Shown: positions 26,800 to 36,707 of the stretch, one piece after another | How the letters are laid out: each line of letters opens with the position of its first letter | Numbering within the stretch: the first letter of the stretch is position 1 | Assembly (NCBI RefSeq): GCF_001404985.1 | Contig: NZ_JRLF01000012.1 | Span: forward strand, 434,001-498,000 | DNA from: Flavobacterium aquidurense | Lineage (GTDB): Bacteria > Bacteroidota > Bacteroidia > Flavobacteriales > Flavobacteriaceae | Direction of reading: 5' to 3' | DNA: 64,000 bases | Program-made: the position numbers and the translations under genes | Notes under the pieces: model-generated | The model's database searches: none | Told to the model about the DNA's origin: nothing | What the model saw: only the letters and a program-made list of their open reading frames with translations

Positions 26800-29700
26800 C
26801 TATTTTAACCATTTTACCAAAGCCTCTTCTACGGTTCCTTTTATGATTGGTTTGGAGATATAATCATCCATTCCGGCAGAGATGCATTTGTTTCTTTCGT
26901 CTTTTTCTGCTCCGGCGGTTACGGCAATTATAGGAATATCTTTGCCGATAATAGTGTTTCTAATTGCTTTTGTGGTTTCGTAACCATTCATGATTGGCAT
27001 CTGGATATCCATAAAAACAAGATCCGGATTAATACTTTCAAATTGATTTACGGCTTCATAGCCATTTTCACATTCGTAGATATAAGCTGTACTGTAGAGA
27101 TTTTTAATGATGGTTTTTAGTAATAACATGTTTACTTTGTTATCCTCTACAATCAAAAATGTAATGTTTTTATGGTTTGTACTAATACCATTAGCGCTTA
27201 ATTCAAGATTGATCTTTTTAAGCTCGGCATTGTATTTTTCATTAATACTCTGGTTGCTTGTTTTTAAGTTTAAGTCAAAATAAAAGTTACTTCCTTTATC
27301 AATTTGGCTTTCCAGCTGAAGTCTGCTTTCCATTAAGGCCAGTAGCTGATTCGAGATTGTTAATCCTAAACCGGTACCTCCAAATTTTCGCGTTGTAGAG
27401 CTATCTTCCTGTGAGAAAGCTTTAAAAATTTTCTTTTGGTTTTTCTCCAGAATTCCAATTCCGGTATCAACAACAGAGAATCTGATAATGCAATTGCTGT
27501 TTTTATTTTTTTCTAAAACAGAAACATTCAGTTTAATAGAGCCTTCATTCGTAAACTTTACTGCATTTGAAAGCAAATTGATTAGAATTTGCTTGATTCT
27601 GACAATATCAGTCCAGATGTATTTAGGAACATCAGGATCTACATTTAATTCCAGCTTTAGATTTTTCTGGTTCGATTCATAAACAATCAGATCAAAAACC
27701 TGACCCAGCACTTTTTTGATATCATACAAATCAATAAAAAGTTCGAGTTTTCCGGCTTCGATTTTAGAAAAATCAAGAATATCATTTATAATCTCTAATA
27801 GTGAATGTGCAGATTGATTGATGGTTGTCATGTATTTTTCCTGAATTTCCTCCAGTTCCGTTTTCATCAATAAATGCGTAAAACCTATAATGCCATTTAA
27901 TGGTGTTCTGATTTCATGCGACATATTAGCCAGAAAGTCAGATTTGGACTTATTGGCTGCTTCGGCAAGTTGTTTGGCTTTTATGGCATCTTCAGTTTCT
28001 TTTTTGTTGGTAATGTCAAAATAAATTCCGCCCACAAATTCAATTTCATCCCCTTTTTTAATAACGTCGCCAAATTCTTCTACCCAAATGTATTCACCGG
28101 TCTTTCGACGAATTCTATAGACATTGTGCAGTGGCATTCCAGCTTGTAAATTATCAATCTGATTGCTGATAACTTCATCTTTGTCGTCCGGATGAATCAG
28201 GGATAAAAAGGATAAATTATTCTCTATAAATTCAGATTTCGAATATCCTGTCAGATTCAGGATCTCATCGTTAAGAAAAATTTTGGTCGAAAAAGCATCA
28301 AACTTAGACAAGTAAACGGTACCTGGAATATTATTGGCAATTAATTTAAATTTCTGTTCACTTTCGACAATTCTTGTTTCATTTCTATTTCTTTCCAGAG
28401 CAGATGAAATGTTGTTGGCAAGAACCTGAAAGATATAGATTTCTTCTTCAGACCATTTTCGTTCTTTTGTACAATCATCAAAACCAATAAATCCGGTAAA
28501 AATATCGTTGATGTACAGCGGTAAAATCAAAATCGACTGAATTTCATTTTCGATTAATAACTGTTTAAAAAATGTATCTTCGAGTTTACGGGTATGTGTG
28601 TTTAAAATCTTTTTGTTTTGTGCCGCTTCGTAGATTTCCTGCAGGTTATCTTTTGTAAGTTGTCGTAATTCCGTTATTTGGTGCTGAATTCCTTTTCTGG
28701 ACCATTTGTATTTCTGGCTGACCGTATCTGTTGTAAAGTCTCTTTCATAATAATACATATGATCGACTTTTGCGGCTTTACCTATTAAATCATAGGTCTC
28801 CTGAAACATTTCATGAGTTGTTTTGCTCAGTAAAAATTTCTCTGTACATAACGAAAGTGCAGAAAGTAACTGACTCTTAAATTCTAATCTGCGCTCAGCT
28901 TCAAGACGCATTTGCGACGAAATCGCTAAGGAAATTACATCAGAGATTGTTCTTGCATAATTAATATCCTCATTATCCCAATCTCTTTTTTCATCAGTGC
29001 TTTCAAAACAAACCACACCTGCCAATTGTCCGTTTAAAAAAATCGGGACATCCAGCATTGATTTAATTTGGTTTTTGGTAAAATATAATCGCTGGAATTC
29101 TGATGTTTCTAACTTGTTAAAAACATCCGGAGCATTTATAATTGCCTTGCTTTTTAGGGTTTCAAAATAAATGGGATACGATTCTTTATCCAGGATATTT
29201 TTATCACTTAAGTTTTGATTGTCTACACTAAATAAATTTTTGCAAGTAATTAAATCGTTATAATATTTCCAGAAACTTACGCGATTTGTTTTGCTGACTG
29301 TCGCGGCTTCTTTAATAATATAATCAATAACAGAATCTAAATTATCGTATTGGCTAAAATCTGATGTCGATAATTTTTTTGTGGAACTGTTGTAGGCCTC
29401 GATTTTTTTAAGACGCTTTTTTTTCTCGTTTTCTATGTTTTTAATGTCCGTAATGTCACGGGCAATACCTGCAAAACCAATAGTTTGTTCCAGATCATTC
29501 TTGCGAACAATTATTTTTTGTGAAATCCATAATGTTTTTCCACTTTTCTTTAAAATCGGAATTTCGATTGTTGGAAAATTATTCTCATTGATTTCCAGAT
29601 TTTCGTAGAAGTCAACCGCATTTCTCTGATAATTTTCGTGAATGAAATTAGAATAATGCTGACCGATAATTTCGTCTTCAGAATATCCTAAAATCGAAAA

Positions 29701-30852
29701 CCCAAATTCATTTACAAAAGTAAAATAACCATCAGTGTCAATTTCAAAAATAATATCAGTTGCAGTCTGAATCAGATTTTTGTATTGATCACGAACATTT
29801 ATTTGTTCTGTAACATCCTGGCCAATACTGATAATTAAATCTTCAGAGAATTTTTTGTCTTTCCATTGAATGTATTTATACTCGCCATTTTTGCTTTTTA
29901 ATTTCCGGATATACAGTTTGTTTTCTTCGTGATTCAGGTTTTTTATATCAGTAATAAATTCGGTTTCTTTTGTTAGTTTCCAGAATTTCAAACCTGTTAC
30001 TTCATCTGGCAAATAACCTAAGATTGAAGTTATGGTTTCACTGCAAAAAACGACTTCATTTTTTTTATTGGTAGCAATTGTCAGGGAATTTCCTTTATGA
30101 ACAATTTCATTTGTAAACCTGAAATTATCTTTGTTGTTTAATAAAACAGCATATTTAACCTGATTTATTATAAAAACAATAATGCAGTAATTAATCAGTA
30201 AAATGGATGATTTTATTGGGATGAGATGAAAAATAACATTGATCATCAGATAGATAAAAACAATTCCAACAAAAGCCCAATATACTTTTATAGGTTTTAA
30301 GATGCTGTATGAAAAGTAAAATGAAATTAAAAAAGCAACGATAGGGACAACATCATTATCCAGATATATAATGTTGTAGCCTACATAAACGAGAAAGCTT
30401 AAAAAAAGCGTAATAAAAATTTGCTGGACTTTATTGCGCAAAAATTTGACTTTATCTGTAATGAGGTAAATCAAGAGAACTGCTGAGCCAATTGTGACAT
30501 TTAAAACCAATAAACTACGCGGCCTGATTTTAAATATCTCATTGATAATTTCGATTACAATAATTGCAATACCAAAAAATAAAAGATAAAGCTGATATTC
30601 TCTGTTGGCAGTTTCTGTTTCTAATTTTTTTTCGATAAAATAACCAATTCTGGCTTTTATCTTAAAAAACTGGTAAACGAGAATTCCCAGGAACCCAAAT
30701 AATGATAATCCTAAAATAATGAGTTTAGGATTGTTGTAAAAAATTATATCTGAAGTAAAAACATACCAGTTTGCAATAATTGATTTTAGGCCATTGCCAA
30801 TAGCGGCAATTCCTGAAATCAACGAATTGAAAAAACTATAGTTTTCTACCAT
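26800..30852 (-). CDS. Hybrid sensor histidine kinase (membrane region, PAS, GAF, PAS, HisKA, HATPase, receiver)
   Basis: A 1350-residue phosphorelay kinase. N-terminal hydrophobic region with about seven membrane helices (residues about 15-235); PAS domains at about 245-350 and 355-475; two GAF domains at about 490-660 and 680-820; a third PAS at about 825-945; HisKA with the phospho-acceptor in MSHEIRTPLNG (His near 978); HATPase with NLLSNAVKF, DTGIGI and GGTGLGL; receiver domain (about 1228-1345) with VFMDIQMP (Asp near 1279). Signal and output partner are not adjacent. Followed by a small membrane protein gene but not clearly in operon. Confidence 0.92.
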   Translation of the reverse strand: MVENYSFFNSLISGIAAIGNGLKSIIANWYVFTSDIIFYNNPKLIILGLSLFGFLGILVYQFFKIKARIGYFIEKKLETETANREYQLYLLFFGIAIIVIEIINEIFKIRPRSLLVLNVTIGSAVLLIYLITDKVKFLRNKVQQIFITLFLSFLVYVGYNIIYLDNDVVPIVAFLISFYFSYSILKPIKVYWAFVGIVFIYLMINVIFHLIPIKSSILLINYCIIVFIINQVKYAVLLNNKDNFRFTNEIVHKGNSLTIATNKKNEVVFCSETITSILGYLPDEVTGLKFWKLTKETEFITDIKNLNHEENKLYIRKLKSKNGEYKYIQWKDKKFSEDLIISIGQDVTEQINVRDQYKNLIQTATDIIFEIDTDGYFTFVNEFGFSILGYSEDEIIGQHYSNFIHENYQRNAVDFYENLEINENNFPTIEIPILKKSGKTLWISQKIIVRKNDLEQTIGFAGIARDITDIKNIENEKKKRLKKIEAYNSSTKKLSTSDFSQYDNLDSVIDYIIKEAATVSKTNRVSFWKYYNDLITCKNLFSVDNQNLSDKNILDKESYPIYFETLKSKAIINAPDVFNKLETSEFQRLYFTKNQIKSMLDVPIFLNGQLAGVVCFESTDEKRDWDNEDINYARTISDVISLAISSQMRLEAERRLEFKSQLLSALSLCTEKFLLSKTTHEMFQETYDLIGKAAKVDHMYYYERDFTTDTVSQKYKWSRKGIQHQITELRQLTKDNLQEIYEAAQNKKILNTHTRKLEDTFFKQLLIENEIQSILILPLYINDIFTGFIGFDDCTKERKWSEEEIYIFQVLANNISSALERNRNETRIVESEQKFKLIANNIPGTVYLSKFDAFSTKIFLNDEILNLTGYSKSEFIENNLSFLSLIHPDDKDEVISNQIDNLQAGMPLHNVYRIRRKTGEYIWVEEFGDVIKKGDEIEFVGGIYFDITNKKETEDAIKAKQLAEAANKSKSDFLANMSHEIRTPLNGIIGFTHLLMKTELEEIQEKYMTTINQSAHSLLEIINDILDFSKIEAGKLELFIDLYDIKKVLGQVFDLIVYESNQKNLKLELNVDPDVPKYIWTDIVRIKQILINLLSNAVKFTNEGSIKLNVSVLEKNKNSNCIIRFSVVDTGIGILEKNQKKIFKAFSQEDSSTTRKFGGTGLGLTISNQLLALMESRLQLESQIDKGSNFYFDLNLKTSNQSINEKYNAELKKINLELSANGISTNHKNITFLIVEDNKVNMLLLKTIIKNLYSTAYIYECENGYEAVNQFESINPDLVFMDIQMPIMNGYETTKAIRNTIIGKDIPIIAVTAGAEKDERNKCISAGMDDYISKPIIKGTVEEALVKWLK

Positions 30853-30890
30853 AGAATTCGGGGTATGTTTGGTTTAGTAAATGGCTTTTT

Positions 30891-30937
30891 TAAAAATCTA
30901 AGCAGAGTAGGTTAAGCTCTGCTTTTGCTTAGATTTT
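30891..30937 (-). terminator. Intrinsic terminator
   Basis: AAATCTAAGCAGAG pairs with CTCTGC and GCTTAGATTT in a bulged stem (about 30893-30935). On the minus strand it is downstream of the membrane-protein gene at 30944 and followed by T-rich sequence. Confidence 0.6.
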
Positions 30938-30943
30938 TCTGTT

Positions 30944-31735
30944 TTATTCTAAACCCGATTGCCCAATGGAATCAATCGGATCTTCTTTATCATTTTTAAA
31001 AATTGCGTAATATATAGCGTATGTCATCGAATAACTTAGCGGAACGGTAAAAAGAATCCCAATAAAAAGGGCAAGAAAACCCACAAGTAATGCTACTATA
31101 ATAGTTATCATCAAGCCTAAAAGTACAAAAGGCTGTTTTGAAATGATGATAAAACTTGATTGTATTGCAGTAATTGCTTTTAAGTTTCCAAACACAATAA
31201 GCGGAATAGTTAAAAATGTGAAATAAGATATCGCCAGTGAAATTAGCAGGCCTAAATTATTTAATTTTTGAGTTTCAAGAAAGGTAGATATTATACCGCC
31301 AAATAATGAAATAAGAAGGGTTGCAATAAAAATTTGAAAGAAATGACTGGTTTTGTAATATGTAAAAATTGTAGACACATTAAATTCCTCATCCTTATCT
31401 GCACATTCGGCCATTTTTAGGAATCCTGCAGCAAACGGACTCAATATTGCCGAAAAAAGGGCAGTGCCCACCACATAATAAACAAGTTTAATTTGTGATA
31501 AATGTTGTGTTTGTATGTTGAAAAATTCAGGATTACTTAATTTATCTATACCATAAATTGCAGCTAAAATACTATAAGCAATTATACCAAAAACTATTGA
31601 AAACACCAATAATATCAATCCTGCGTACAGGGCTATTTTTTTGTAGTTTTCAAAAGCATTGTTAAAGACAGTTGAAAAATCTAAGGTATAACCATGATTC
31701 TTAATGTCTTTGATTTGATCAAGTGTAGATTTCAT
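30944..31735 (-). CDS. Multi-pass membrane protein
   Basis: A 263-residue protein with about six membrane helices (for instance ALYAGLILLVFSIVFGII and VALLVGFLALFIGILF). A cytoplasmic N-terminus of 35 residues precedes them. The type is common in Flavobacteria, where databases often carry unhelpful names for it; I find no catalytic motif. Upstream of the sensor kinase gene in transcription direction, with an intervening terminator, so joint function is doubtful. Confidence 0.75.
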   Translation of the reverse strand: MKSTLDQIKDIKNHGYTLDFSTVFNNAFENYKKIALYAGLILLVFSIVFGIIAYSILAAIYGIDKLSNPEFFNIQTQHLSQIKLVYYVVGTALFSAILSPFAAGFLKMAECADKDEEFNVSTIFTYYKTSHFFQIFIATLLISLFGGIISTFLETQKLNNLGLLISLAISYFTFLTIPLIVFGNLKAITAIQSSFIIISKQPFVLLGLMITIIVALLVGFLALFIGILFTVPLSYSMTYAIYYAIFKNDKEDPIDSIGQSGLE

Positions 31736-31857
31736 TTTTTGTAAAAGTAGAATTGTTTTATAATTCGGGATTTAGATAAATAATGTGACGTAAATATAAT
31801 ATTTTTAATCAAATTCATATGAAAATCAAAAAAACATTACGAAATTGTTTTTTAGGT

Positions 31858-33186
31858 TTATATCCAGTCCAATATTCTTTTAATAGTAGCTAATTTATCT
31901 TTGTAAGGTGCATATCTCATTGGTAAATCAAGCCAGTTGCCTTTTTTTACAACTGCTTTATGATGCGAAAAAACATCAAAACTCAACTGGCCGTGATATG
32001 CCCCGATTCCGCTATGTCCAACACCGCCAAAAGGCAGTCTTTTGTTAGAAAAATGAACGACTGTGTCATTTATGCAACCACCTCCAAATGAGTAGGTTTT
32101 GATTAATTTGCGGGCAAACGATTTATTTTCGCTAAAAATATAAAATGCAAGAGGTTTCTCATAACGTCTGATTACGTTTTCTATGTCTTCTTCAGTTTCA
32201 TATGTCAGGATTGGTAAAATAGGTCCAAAAATTTCTTCTTTCATTACCGGGCTGTCCAATGCTGGTTCCTCAATTAATGTTGGAGATATGTAGAGTTTAT
32301 TAGCATCTGTTTCTGCGCCAAAAATTACTTTTTCGGCTTCTATCATATTAGCGAGCCTTAACCAGTTTTTAGTATTGATAATACGCGCAAAATCTGGAGA
32401 TTTTTCTAATTTCTTTCCATAAGATTTGATGATTTCCTCAATCAAAAAAGAGATGAAATTAACCTTCATGTTTTTTTGAACCAAAATATAATCCGGAGCG
32501 ATACAAGTTTGACCGGCATTGATGAATTTTCCCCATACAATGCGTTTTGCTGCTAGTTTTAGGTTGGCAGTTTCATCGACAATACAAGGATTTTTCCCGC
32601 CTAATTCTAAGGTTACCGGAGTTAAATTTTCGGCTGCGGCTTTGGCGACGATTTTCCCAACAGAGACACTTCCTGTAAAGAAAATGTAATCCCAACGCTG
32701 TGCTAATAATTTATTAGAGACTTCAACACCGCCTTCAAAAACTTCAACATGACTGATATGAAAAGTTTTCTCGATTATTTTTGCAATTATCGCTGAGGTA
32801 TTGGGAGTAAGTTCAGAGGGTTTTAAAACTACTCTGTTTCCGGCAGCCACAGCAGAAATCAAAGGACATAATGCCAATTGAAAAGGATAATTCCAGGGTG
32901 CAATAACCAAAACGTTTCCATAAGGTTCTTTATAAATATAATCTGTAGAAGGAAAGTTGAGAAGTGATGGTAAAACACGTTTTCGTTTTGCCCATTTATT
33001 GATGTTTTTGATAGTGTCTTTCAGTTCCGAAATAACATAGTTTGTTTCGGTTAAAACAGCTTCAAATTCAGGCTTTTTAAAATCATCGTATAAAGCTTTT
33101 ACAATTAAGTCTTCGCTTTTCTGAATGTTATACAACAATTTTTTTAGCGTTTCTTTTCTGTATCCGATGTCGTTTTTATAGTCCAT
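31858..33186 (-). CDS. Aldehyde dehydrogenase
   Basis: A 442-residue class 3-like aldehyde dehydrogenase. NAD(P)-binding APWNYPF, general base in VTLELGGKNP, catalytic cysteine in FINAGQTCIAPDY (about residue 230), EEIFGPILP near the C-terminus, and a KAVVKK tail without a membrane anchor. It oxidises aldehydes to acids with NAD(P)+, probably medium or long-chain fatty aldehydes. Short length compared with the usual 490 residues fits the class 3/fatty-aldehyde subgroup. Monocistronic. Confidence 0.92.
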   Translation of the reverse strand: MDYKNDIGYRKETLKKLLYNIQKSEDLIVKALYDDFKKPEFEAVLTETNYVISELKDTIKNINKWAKRKRVLPSLLNFPSTDYIYKEPYGNVLVIAPWNYPFQLALCPLISAVAAGNRVVLKPSELTPNTSAIIAKIIEKTFHISHVEVFEGGVEVSNKLLAQRWDYIFFTGSVSVGKIVAKAAAENLTPVTLELGGKNPCIVDETANLKLAAKRIVWGKFINAGQTCIAPDYILVQKNMKVNFISFLIEEIIKSYGKKLEKSPDFARIINTKNWLRLANMIEAEKVIFGAETDANKLYISPTLIEEPALDSPVMKEEIFGPILPILTYETEEDIENVIRRYEKPLAFYIFSENKSFARKLIKTYSFGGGCINDTVVHFSNKRLPFGGVGHSGIGAYHGQLSFDVFSHHKAVVKKGNWLDLPMRYAPYKDKLATIKRILDWI

Positions 33187-33261
33187 TTTTTGTGATTCAC
33201 TTGATTTTTCCTATGCAAGTTAATCGATAAAATTTAAAATTTTCTGAATTGTATCATAAAA

Positions 33262-33951
33262 TCAAAGCGCATTCCAAATTGTTTCGTCCGGAGTTGGCGC
33301 AACAATTGTTATATTTTCTTTAGAAACAGGATGAACAAAAACAAGCTTTCTGGCATGCAGGTGAATTCCTCCGTCAGGATTACTTCGGTCAAAACCATAT
33401 TTTAAATCACCTTTTATAGGAGATCCAATCGCTGATAATTGCGCCCTTATTTGATGATGACGTCCTGTATGCAAATTGATTTCCAGCGCTACATAATTCT
33501 GAAGTTCTTTAAAAACAGTGTAATCTAAACTAGCCAGTTTACTGTCCGGAACTTCTTTTAAATGTGCTTTTGAAGTATTATTTTTCTCGTTTCTTTTTAA
33601 GTAATGAACCAATTTAGCCGTTTTTTCCTGTGGTTTATTCTTAACAACTGCCCAATATGTTTTTTGAGTTTCACGATTGCTGAACATTTCATTCATTCGG
33701 GTCAACGCTTTGCTCGTTCTGGCAAAAACAACAATTCCGGTTGTAGGACGATCTAAACGATGAATCACACCCAGAAACACGTCGCCAGGTTTATTGTATT
33801 TGTCTTTAATATATTCTTTTACAACATCAGATAAAGGTTTATCACCCGTTTTATCACCTTGCACAATATCGCCCACACGTTTATTGACCACGATAATATG
33901 ATTGTCTTCGTGTAGAATTTGGAGGTTTGTTTTATTAGAAAGTACTTTCAT
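33262..33951 (-). CDS. RluA-family RNA pseudouridine synthase
   Basis: A 229-residue single-domain synthase. The catalytic motif GVIHRLDRPTTG is near residues 62-73 and RHHQIRAQL near 167. It lacks an N-terminal S4 domain, as do RluA and RluC-like short forms. It isomerises specific uridines in rRNA or tRNA; the target cannot be read from the sequence. Next to the four-helix-bundle gene but separated from it by a repeat arm. Confidence 0.92.
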   Translation of the reverse strand: MKVLSNKTNLQILHEDNHIIVVNKRVGDIVQGDKTGDKPLSDVVKEYIKDKYNKPGDVFLGVIHRLDRPTTGIVVFARTSKALTRMNEMFSNRETQKTYWAVVKNKPQEKTAKLVHYLKRNEKNNTSKAHLKEVPDSKLASLDYTVFKELQNYVALEINLHTGRHHQIRAQLSAIGSPIKGDLKYGFDRSNPDGGIHLHARKLVFVHPVSKENITIVAPTPDETIWNAL

Positions 33952-33955
33952 TTTA

Positions 33956-34484
33956 GACTGGCTTAGATTTTTAGACTGACTTAGACTTCTTAGACTTAGA
34001 TTTTTTAGATTTATTTTTTATACTATTAAAGTCGCTCTAAATCTGGATGTCATTTTTGTAATTTCTTCTAACATATGGATTAATTCACTAGTTTTTTCTT
34101 CATTAATGAATCCCAAATCAGATGATATTAAAAGTTGCGTTTCTACTTCGTAAGCAGAACCAATTGCAATTTCTAAAAATCTCGCAAAATCTTTATTGGA
34201 GTTTCTTGAGGAACCTTCTGCTATGTTTGAAGGAATAGAAACAGAAGCTCTTTGTAATTGATTCGTTATTCCAAATTTTTCTTCACTTGGAAAAGTTGAA
34301 GTCGCACTATAAATTTTAGAACAAAACAATCTGCTTTTTTTCCAAATTAAAAGCTCTTTAAATTGATGCATATTTTAAGATTTAGATTAGATGTCTCAGA
34401 TATTAGACTTCTTAGATTTATGTTTTAATGAACTAAAGAGTGAAATCTAAGAAGTCTAAGTCAGTCTAAAAATCTAAGTAAGTC
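33956..34484. repeat. Inverted repeats bracketing a four-helix-bundle gene
   Basis: Left arm 33956-33997 and right arm 34443-34484 are inverted copies, 39 of 42 positions matching, made of TTAGACT-like units. The enclosed 445 bases hold the complete gene 34018-34371 and a further related segment at 34381-34420. Neighbouring rluA-type and panB genes lie immediately outside the arms. Confidence 0.85.
34018..34371 (-). CDS. Four helix bundle protein (23S rRNA intervening-sequence family)
   Basis: A 117-residue helical protein matching the S23/IVP four-helix-bundle family (TIGR02436): LLIWKKSRLFCSKIY, FGITNQLQRASVSIPSNIAEGSSR, FLEIAIGSAYEVETQLLIS and a final helix. Family members are found inside 23S rRNA intervening sequences and in isolated intergenic positions; related proteins act as accessory factors in diversity-generating retroelements, but no reverse transcriptase is present here. 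The gene lies between inverted repeat arms, suggesting it moves or is carried with them. Molecular role unknown. Confidence 0.9.
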   Translation of the reverse strand: MHQFKELLIWKKSRLFCSKIYSATSTFPSEEKFGITNQLQRASVSIPSNIAEGSSRNSNKDFARFLEIAIGSAYEVETQLLISSDLGFINEEKTSELIHMLEEITKMTSRFRATLIV

Positions 34485-34488
34485 TAAT

Positions 34489-35307
34489 CTAATATTGTTC
34501 TTTCTCATTAGGAAAATCGCTCGACTTAACATCAGCTGCATATTGCCCAATTGCTTTTGTCATTTCTTCGTATAGGTTTAAATAACGGCGCAGGAAACGT
34601 GGACTAAATTCGTTGTTCATTCCTAACATATCGTGAATCACCAAAACCTGACCATCAACACCACCTCCGGCACCAATACCAATAACTGGAATCGAAATGC
34701 TTTCAGCAACTTTTTGAGCTAAATCAGCTGGGATTTTTTCTAAAACAATTCCAAAACAACCAATTTTCTCTAACAGTTTGGCATCTTCAATTAGTTTTTC
34801 AGCTTCCTGATCTTCTTTGGCACGAACGCTGTAAGTTCCAAATTTATAGATTGACTGTGGTGTTAAACCCAAGTGGCCCATAACCGGGATTCCAGCGTTT
34901 AATATTTTTTTGATAGATTCTTTAATTTCTTTTCCTCCTTCAAGTTTTACAGCATGTCCGCCACTTTCTTTCATGATTCTGATGGCAGAACGCAATGCTT
35001 CTTTAGGATCAGACTGGTAACTTCCAAAAGGTAGATCTACCACAACCAAAGCTCTTTCTACAGCGCGAACTACAGATGAAGCATGATATATCATTTGATC
35101 TAAGGTAATTGGCAACGTCGTTTCGTGACCTGCCATAACATTTGATGCTGAATCGCCAACTAAAATCACATCGACTCCTGCGGTGTCAACAATTTTGGCC
35201 ATTGTAAAATCGTAAGCCGTTAGCATAGAGATTTTTTCTCCGTTGCTTTTCATTTCGATTAATGACTTTGTTGTGATTCTTTTATAATCTTTTTTTGCTA
35301 CTGACAT
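34489..35307 (-). CDS. panB: 3-methyl-2-oxobutanoate hydroxymethyltransferase
   Basis: A 272-residue TIM-barrel enzyme of pantothenate synthesis that adds a hydroxymethyl group from methylene-tetrahydrofolate to alpha-ketoisovalerate. Motifs: [31 protein letters not shown] (Mg2+-binding Asp), [26 protein letters not shown] and [13 protein letters not shown]. Length is normal. The 3' end abuts the right arm of the inverted repeat (four bases). No other pan genes are adjacent. Confidence 0.96.
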   Translation of the reverse strand: MSVAKKDYKRITTKSLIEMKSNGEKISMLTAYDFTMAKIVDTAGVDVILVGDSASNVMAGHETTLPITLDQMIYHASSVVRAVERALVVVDLPFGSYQSDPKEALRSAIRIMKESGGHAVKLEGGKEIKESIKKILNAGIPVMGHLGLTPQSIYKFGTYSVRAKEDQEAEKLIEDAKLLEKIGCFGIVLEKIPADLAQKVAESISIPVIGIGAGGGVDGQVLVIHDMLGMNNEFSPRFLRRYLNLYEEMTKAIGQYAADVKSSDFPNEKEQY

Positions 35308-35356
35308 TTTGTTTTTTTTTGAAGATGTAAAAGTATTGAATAATTATAGATTGAAA

Positions 35357-36556
35357 TCAGCAATAGAAGAATATTTCGATGGTATATAACTTTCCATCTT
35401 TAAATTCTAATCTAAATTCGCTGTCTTCTATTTGTATGGAGTAAGAATGTGGCGCTTTTATGGAAGCACCAATATAAGTACCGTATTTTTCTATAAATGC
35501 TTTTTCAGATACTGTGTGGTCTAATATTGCATTTGGGTTTAAAACCAGTTTGTTGTTTTCGTTGATAAAAACCTTAGTGATCTCAGCCTGGTTTTTTTGT
35601 TCCTCTACAGAGGCTTGCAAGTCCGGATAATAGTAAAAAAGTTCACTCAAATAGACACCGCATTCATCGCTTACATTTGCTTTTTTTGCAGGTTTTCCAA
35701 ATGTTTTTACCAGATCTTTTTGAGTCAGGTACCAGGCTTTGGTTTTTATTCCTTTTAGAATAAATTCGGATTTTTTAACGAAAGCAAGAATCTCTTCTGG
35801 TTTTTTGTGTTTTGCTACACCTTTTGCTATAGCGATATTTAGCTCTGTATCAGCAAGAAGTTTAGTATCATTTAATTGTTTGACCACTTCATAATATCGT
35901 TGATATGCAGGAGCAAGTGTTGTGTTGTCACTATTCCAGGCCAGTTCTACAAGTCGTTCACCAATTGTTTTGCGATCTGTACTATTGGTTACATCCAGTT
36001 TGTCAAAGTCTTTTATTAAAGCATTGAAATCCGGTCTGTTGCCTACAAATTTTCTTAATGTAAATCGGGCATATTCATCGCTGAAATTCCCACCTATATT
36101 TACCCATTCATCCTGATTTTTTGGCAAATAATTTATAGCAACCGGATCACCGGTATATAGAATTTCCTTGATTTTTGAATTTTTATCGGGTTGTGCACGT
36201 GCCTTTAAACCGGCTACTAAAACAAAAAGATGGTTTCCGCCATAATAATTATCTCCGCCTTCTAAAATTGGATTTTCATTGTCTTTGACTTTAATATCTT
36301 TTGCATTTAATCTTGTGGCGACATATTTTTCAGGAATATAACCTTCAGATAGATTGTCGGCTTTTACTTTATACCAGCCATTTTTGCTTTCGGATACTAA
36401 TTGTACTTCGGCACCATATCGAAAATAGCCCAGAAATTCAGCCGAATTATTTGGTGAAGTGTATAAACGCGTATCCGAATTAAGGAAATAGCGTTCTTGT
36501 GAATGCAATAAAACAGAGCAAAATAATAAGATTAAGAGAAAGTACTGTTTTTTCAT
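35357..36556 (-). CDS. Secreted protein with bacterial SH3 domain
   Basis: Start at ATG 36556 (an upstream ATG adds 11 residues before the signal peptide). Signal peptide MKKQYFLLILLFCSVLLHSQ, then an SH3-type domain (about 20-85: RLYTSPNNSAEFLGYF, WYKVKAD, GYIPEKYV), a second related segment (about 105-175) and a helical region with no known domain. Such domains bind peptidoglycan or protein ligands in the periplasm. 399 residues from this start. No terminator seen; an inverted repeat follows upstream of the start. Confidence 0.75.
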   Translation of the reverse strand: MKKQYFLLILLFCSVLLHSQERYFLNSDTRLYTSPNNSAEFLGYFRYGAEVQLVSESKNGWYKVKADNLSEGYIPEKYVATRLNAKDIKVKDNENPILEGGDNYYGGNHLFVLVAGLKARAQPDKNSKIKEILYTGDPVAINYLPKNQDEWVNIGGNFSDEYARFTLRKFVGNRPDFNALIKDFDKLDVTNSTDRKTIGERLVELAWNSDNTTLAPAYQRYYEVVKQLNDTKLLADTELNIAIAKGVAKHKKPEEILAFVKKSEFILKGIKTKAWYLTQKDLVKTFGKPAKKANVSDECGVYLSELFYYYPDLQASVEEQKNQAEITKVFINENNKLVLNPNAILDHTVSEKAFIEKYGTYIGASIKAPHSYSIQIEDSEFRLEFKDGKLYTIEIFFYC

Positions 36557-36598
36557 GAAGTTGATTTTGATTTTTTGCCACGAATTCACGAATTATTT

Positions 36599-36695
36599 TT
36601 TCACGCAGATTTAAAAAGATTTAAGCCGATAAGCGCAGATTAATTTAATAAAAATCTAAAATTAATTTGCTCTAATCTTTCAAATCTGCGTGAAA
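36599..36695. repeat. Inverted repeat, TTTCACGCAGATTT family, second copy
   Basis: Left arm 36599-36621 and right arm 36674-36695 carry the same TTTCACGCAGATTT core in inverted orientation as at 18682-18796. Located in the gap between the SH3 protein and sdaA. Confidence 0.75.
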
Positions 36696-36707
36696 CAAAA
36701 ATATTTT

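Noticed and set aside
34018..34371. Diversity-generating retroelement accessory gene (avd)
   Set aside because: The protein is four-helix-bundle type, but no reverse transcriptase or template/variable repeat is nearby.
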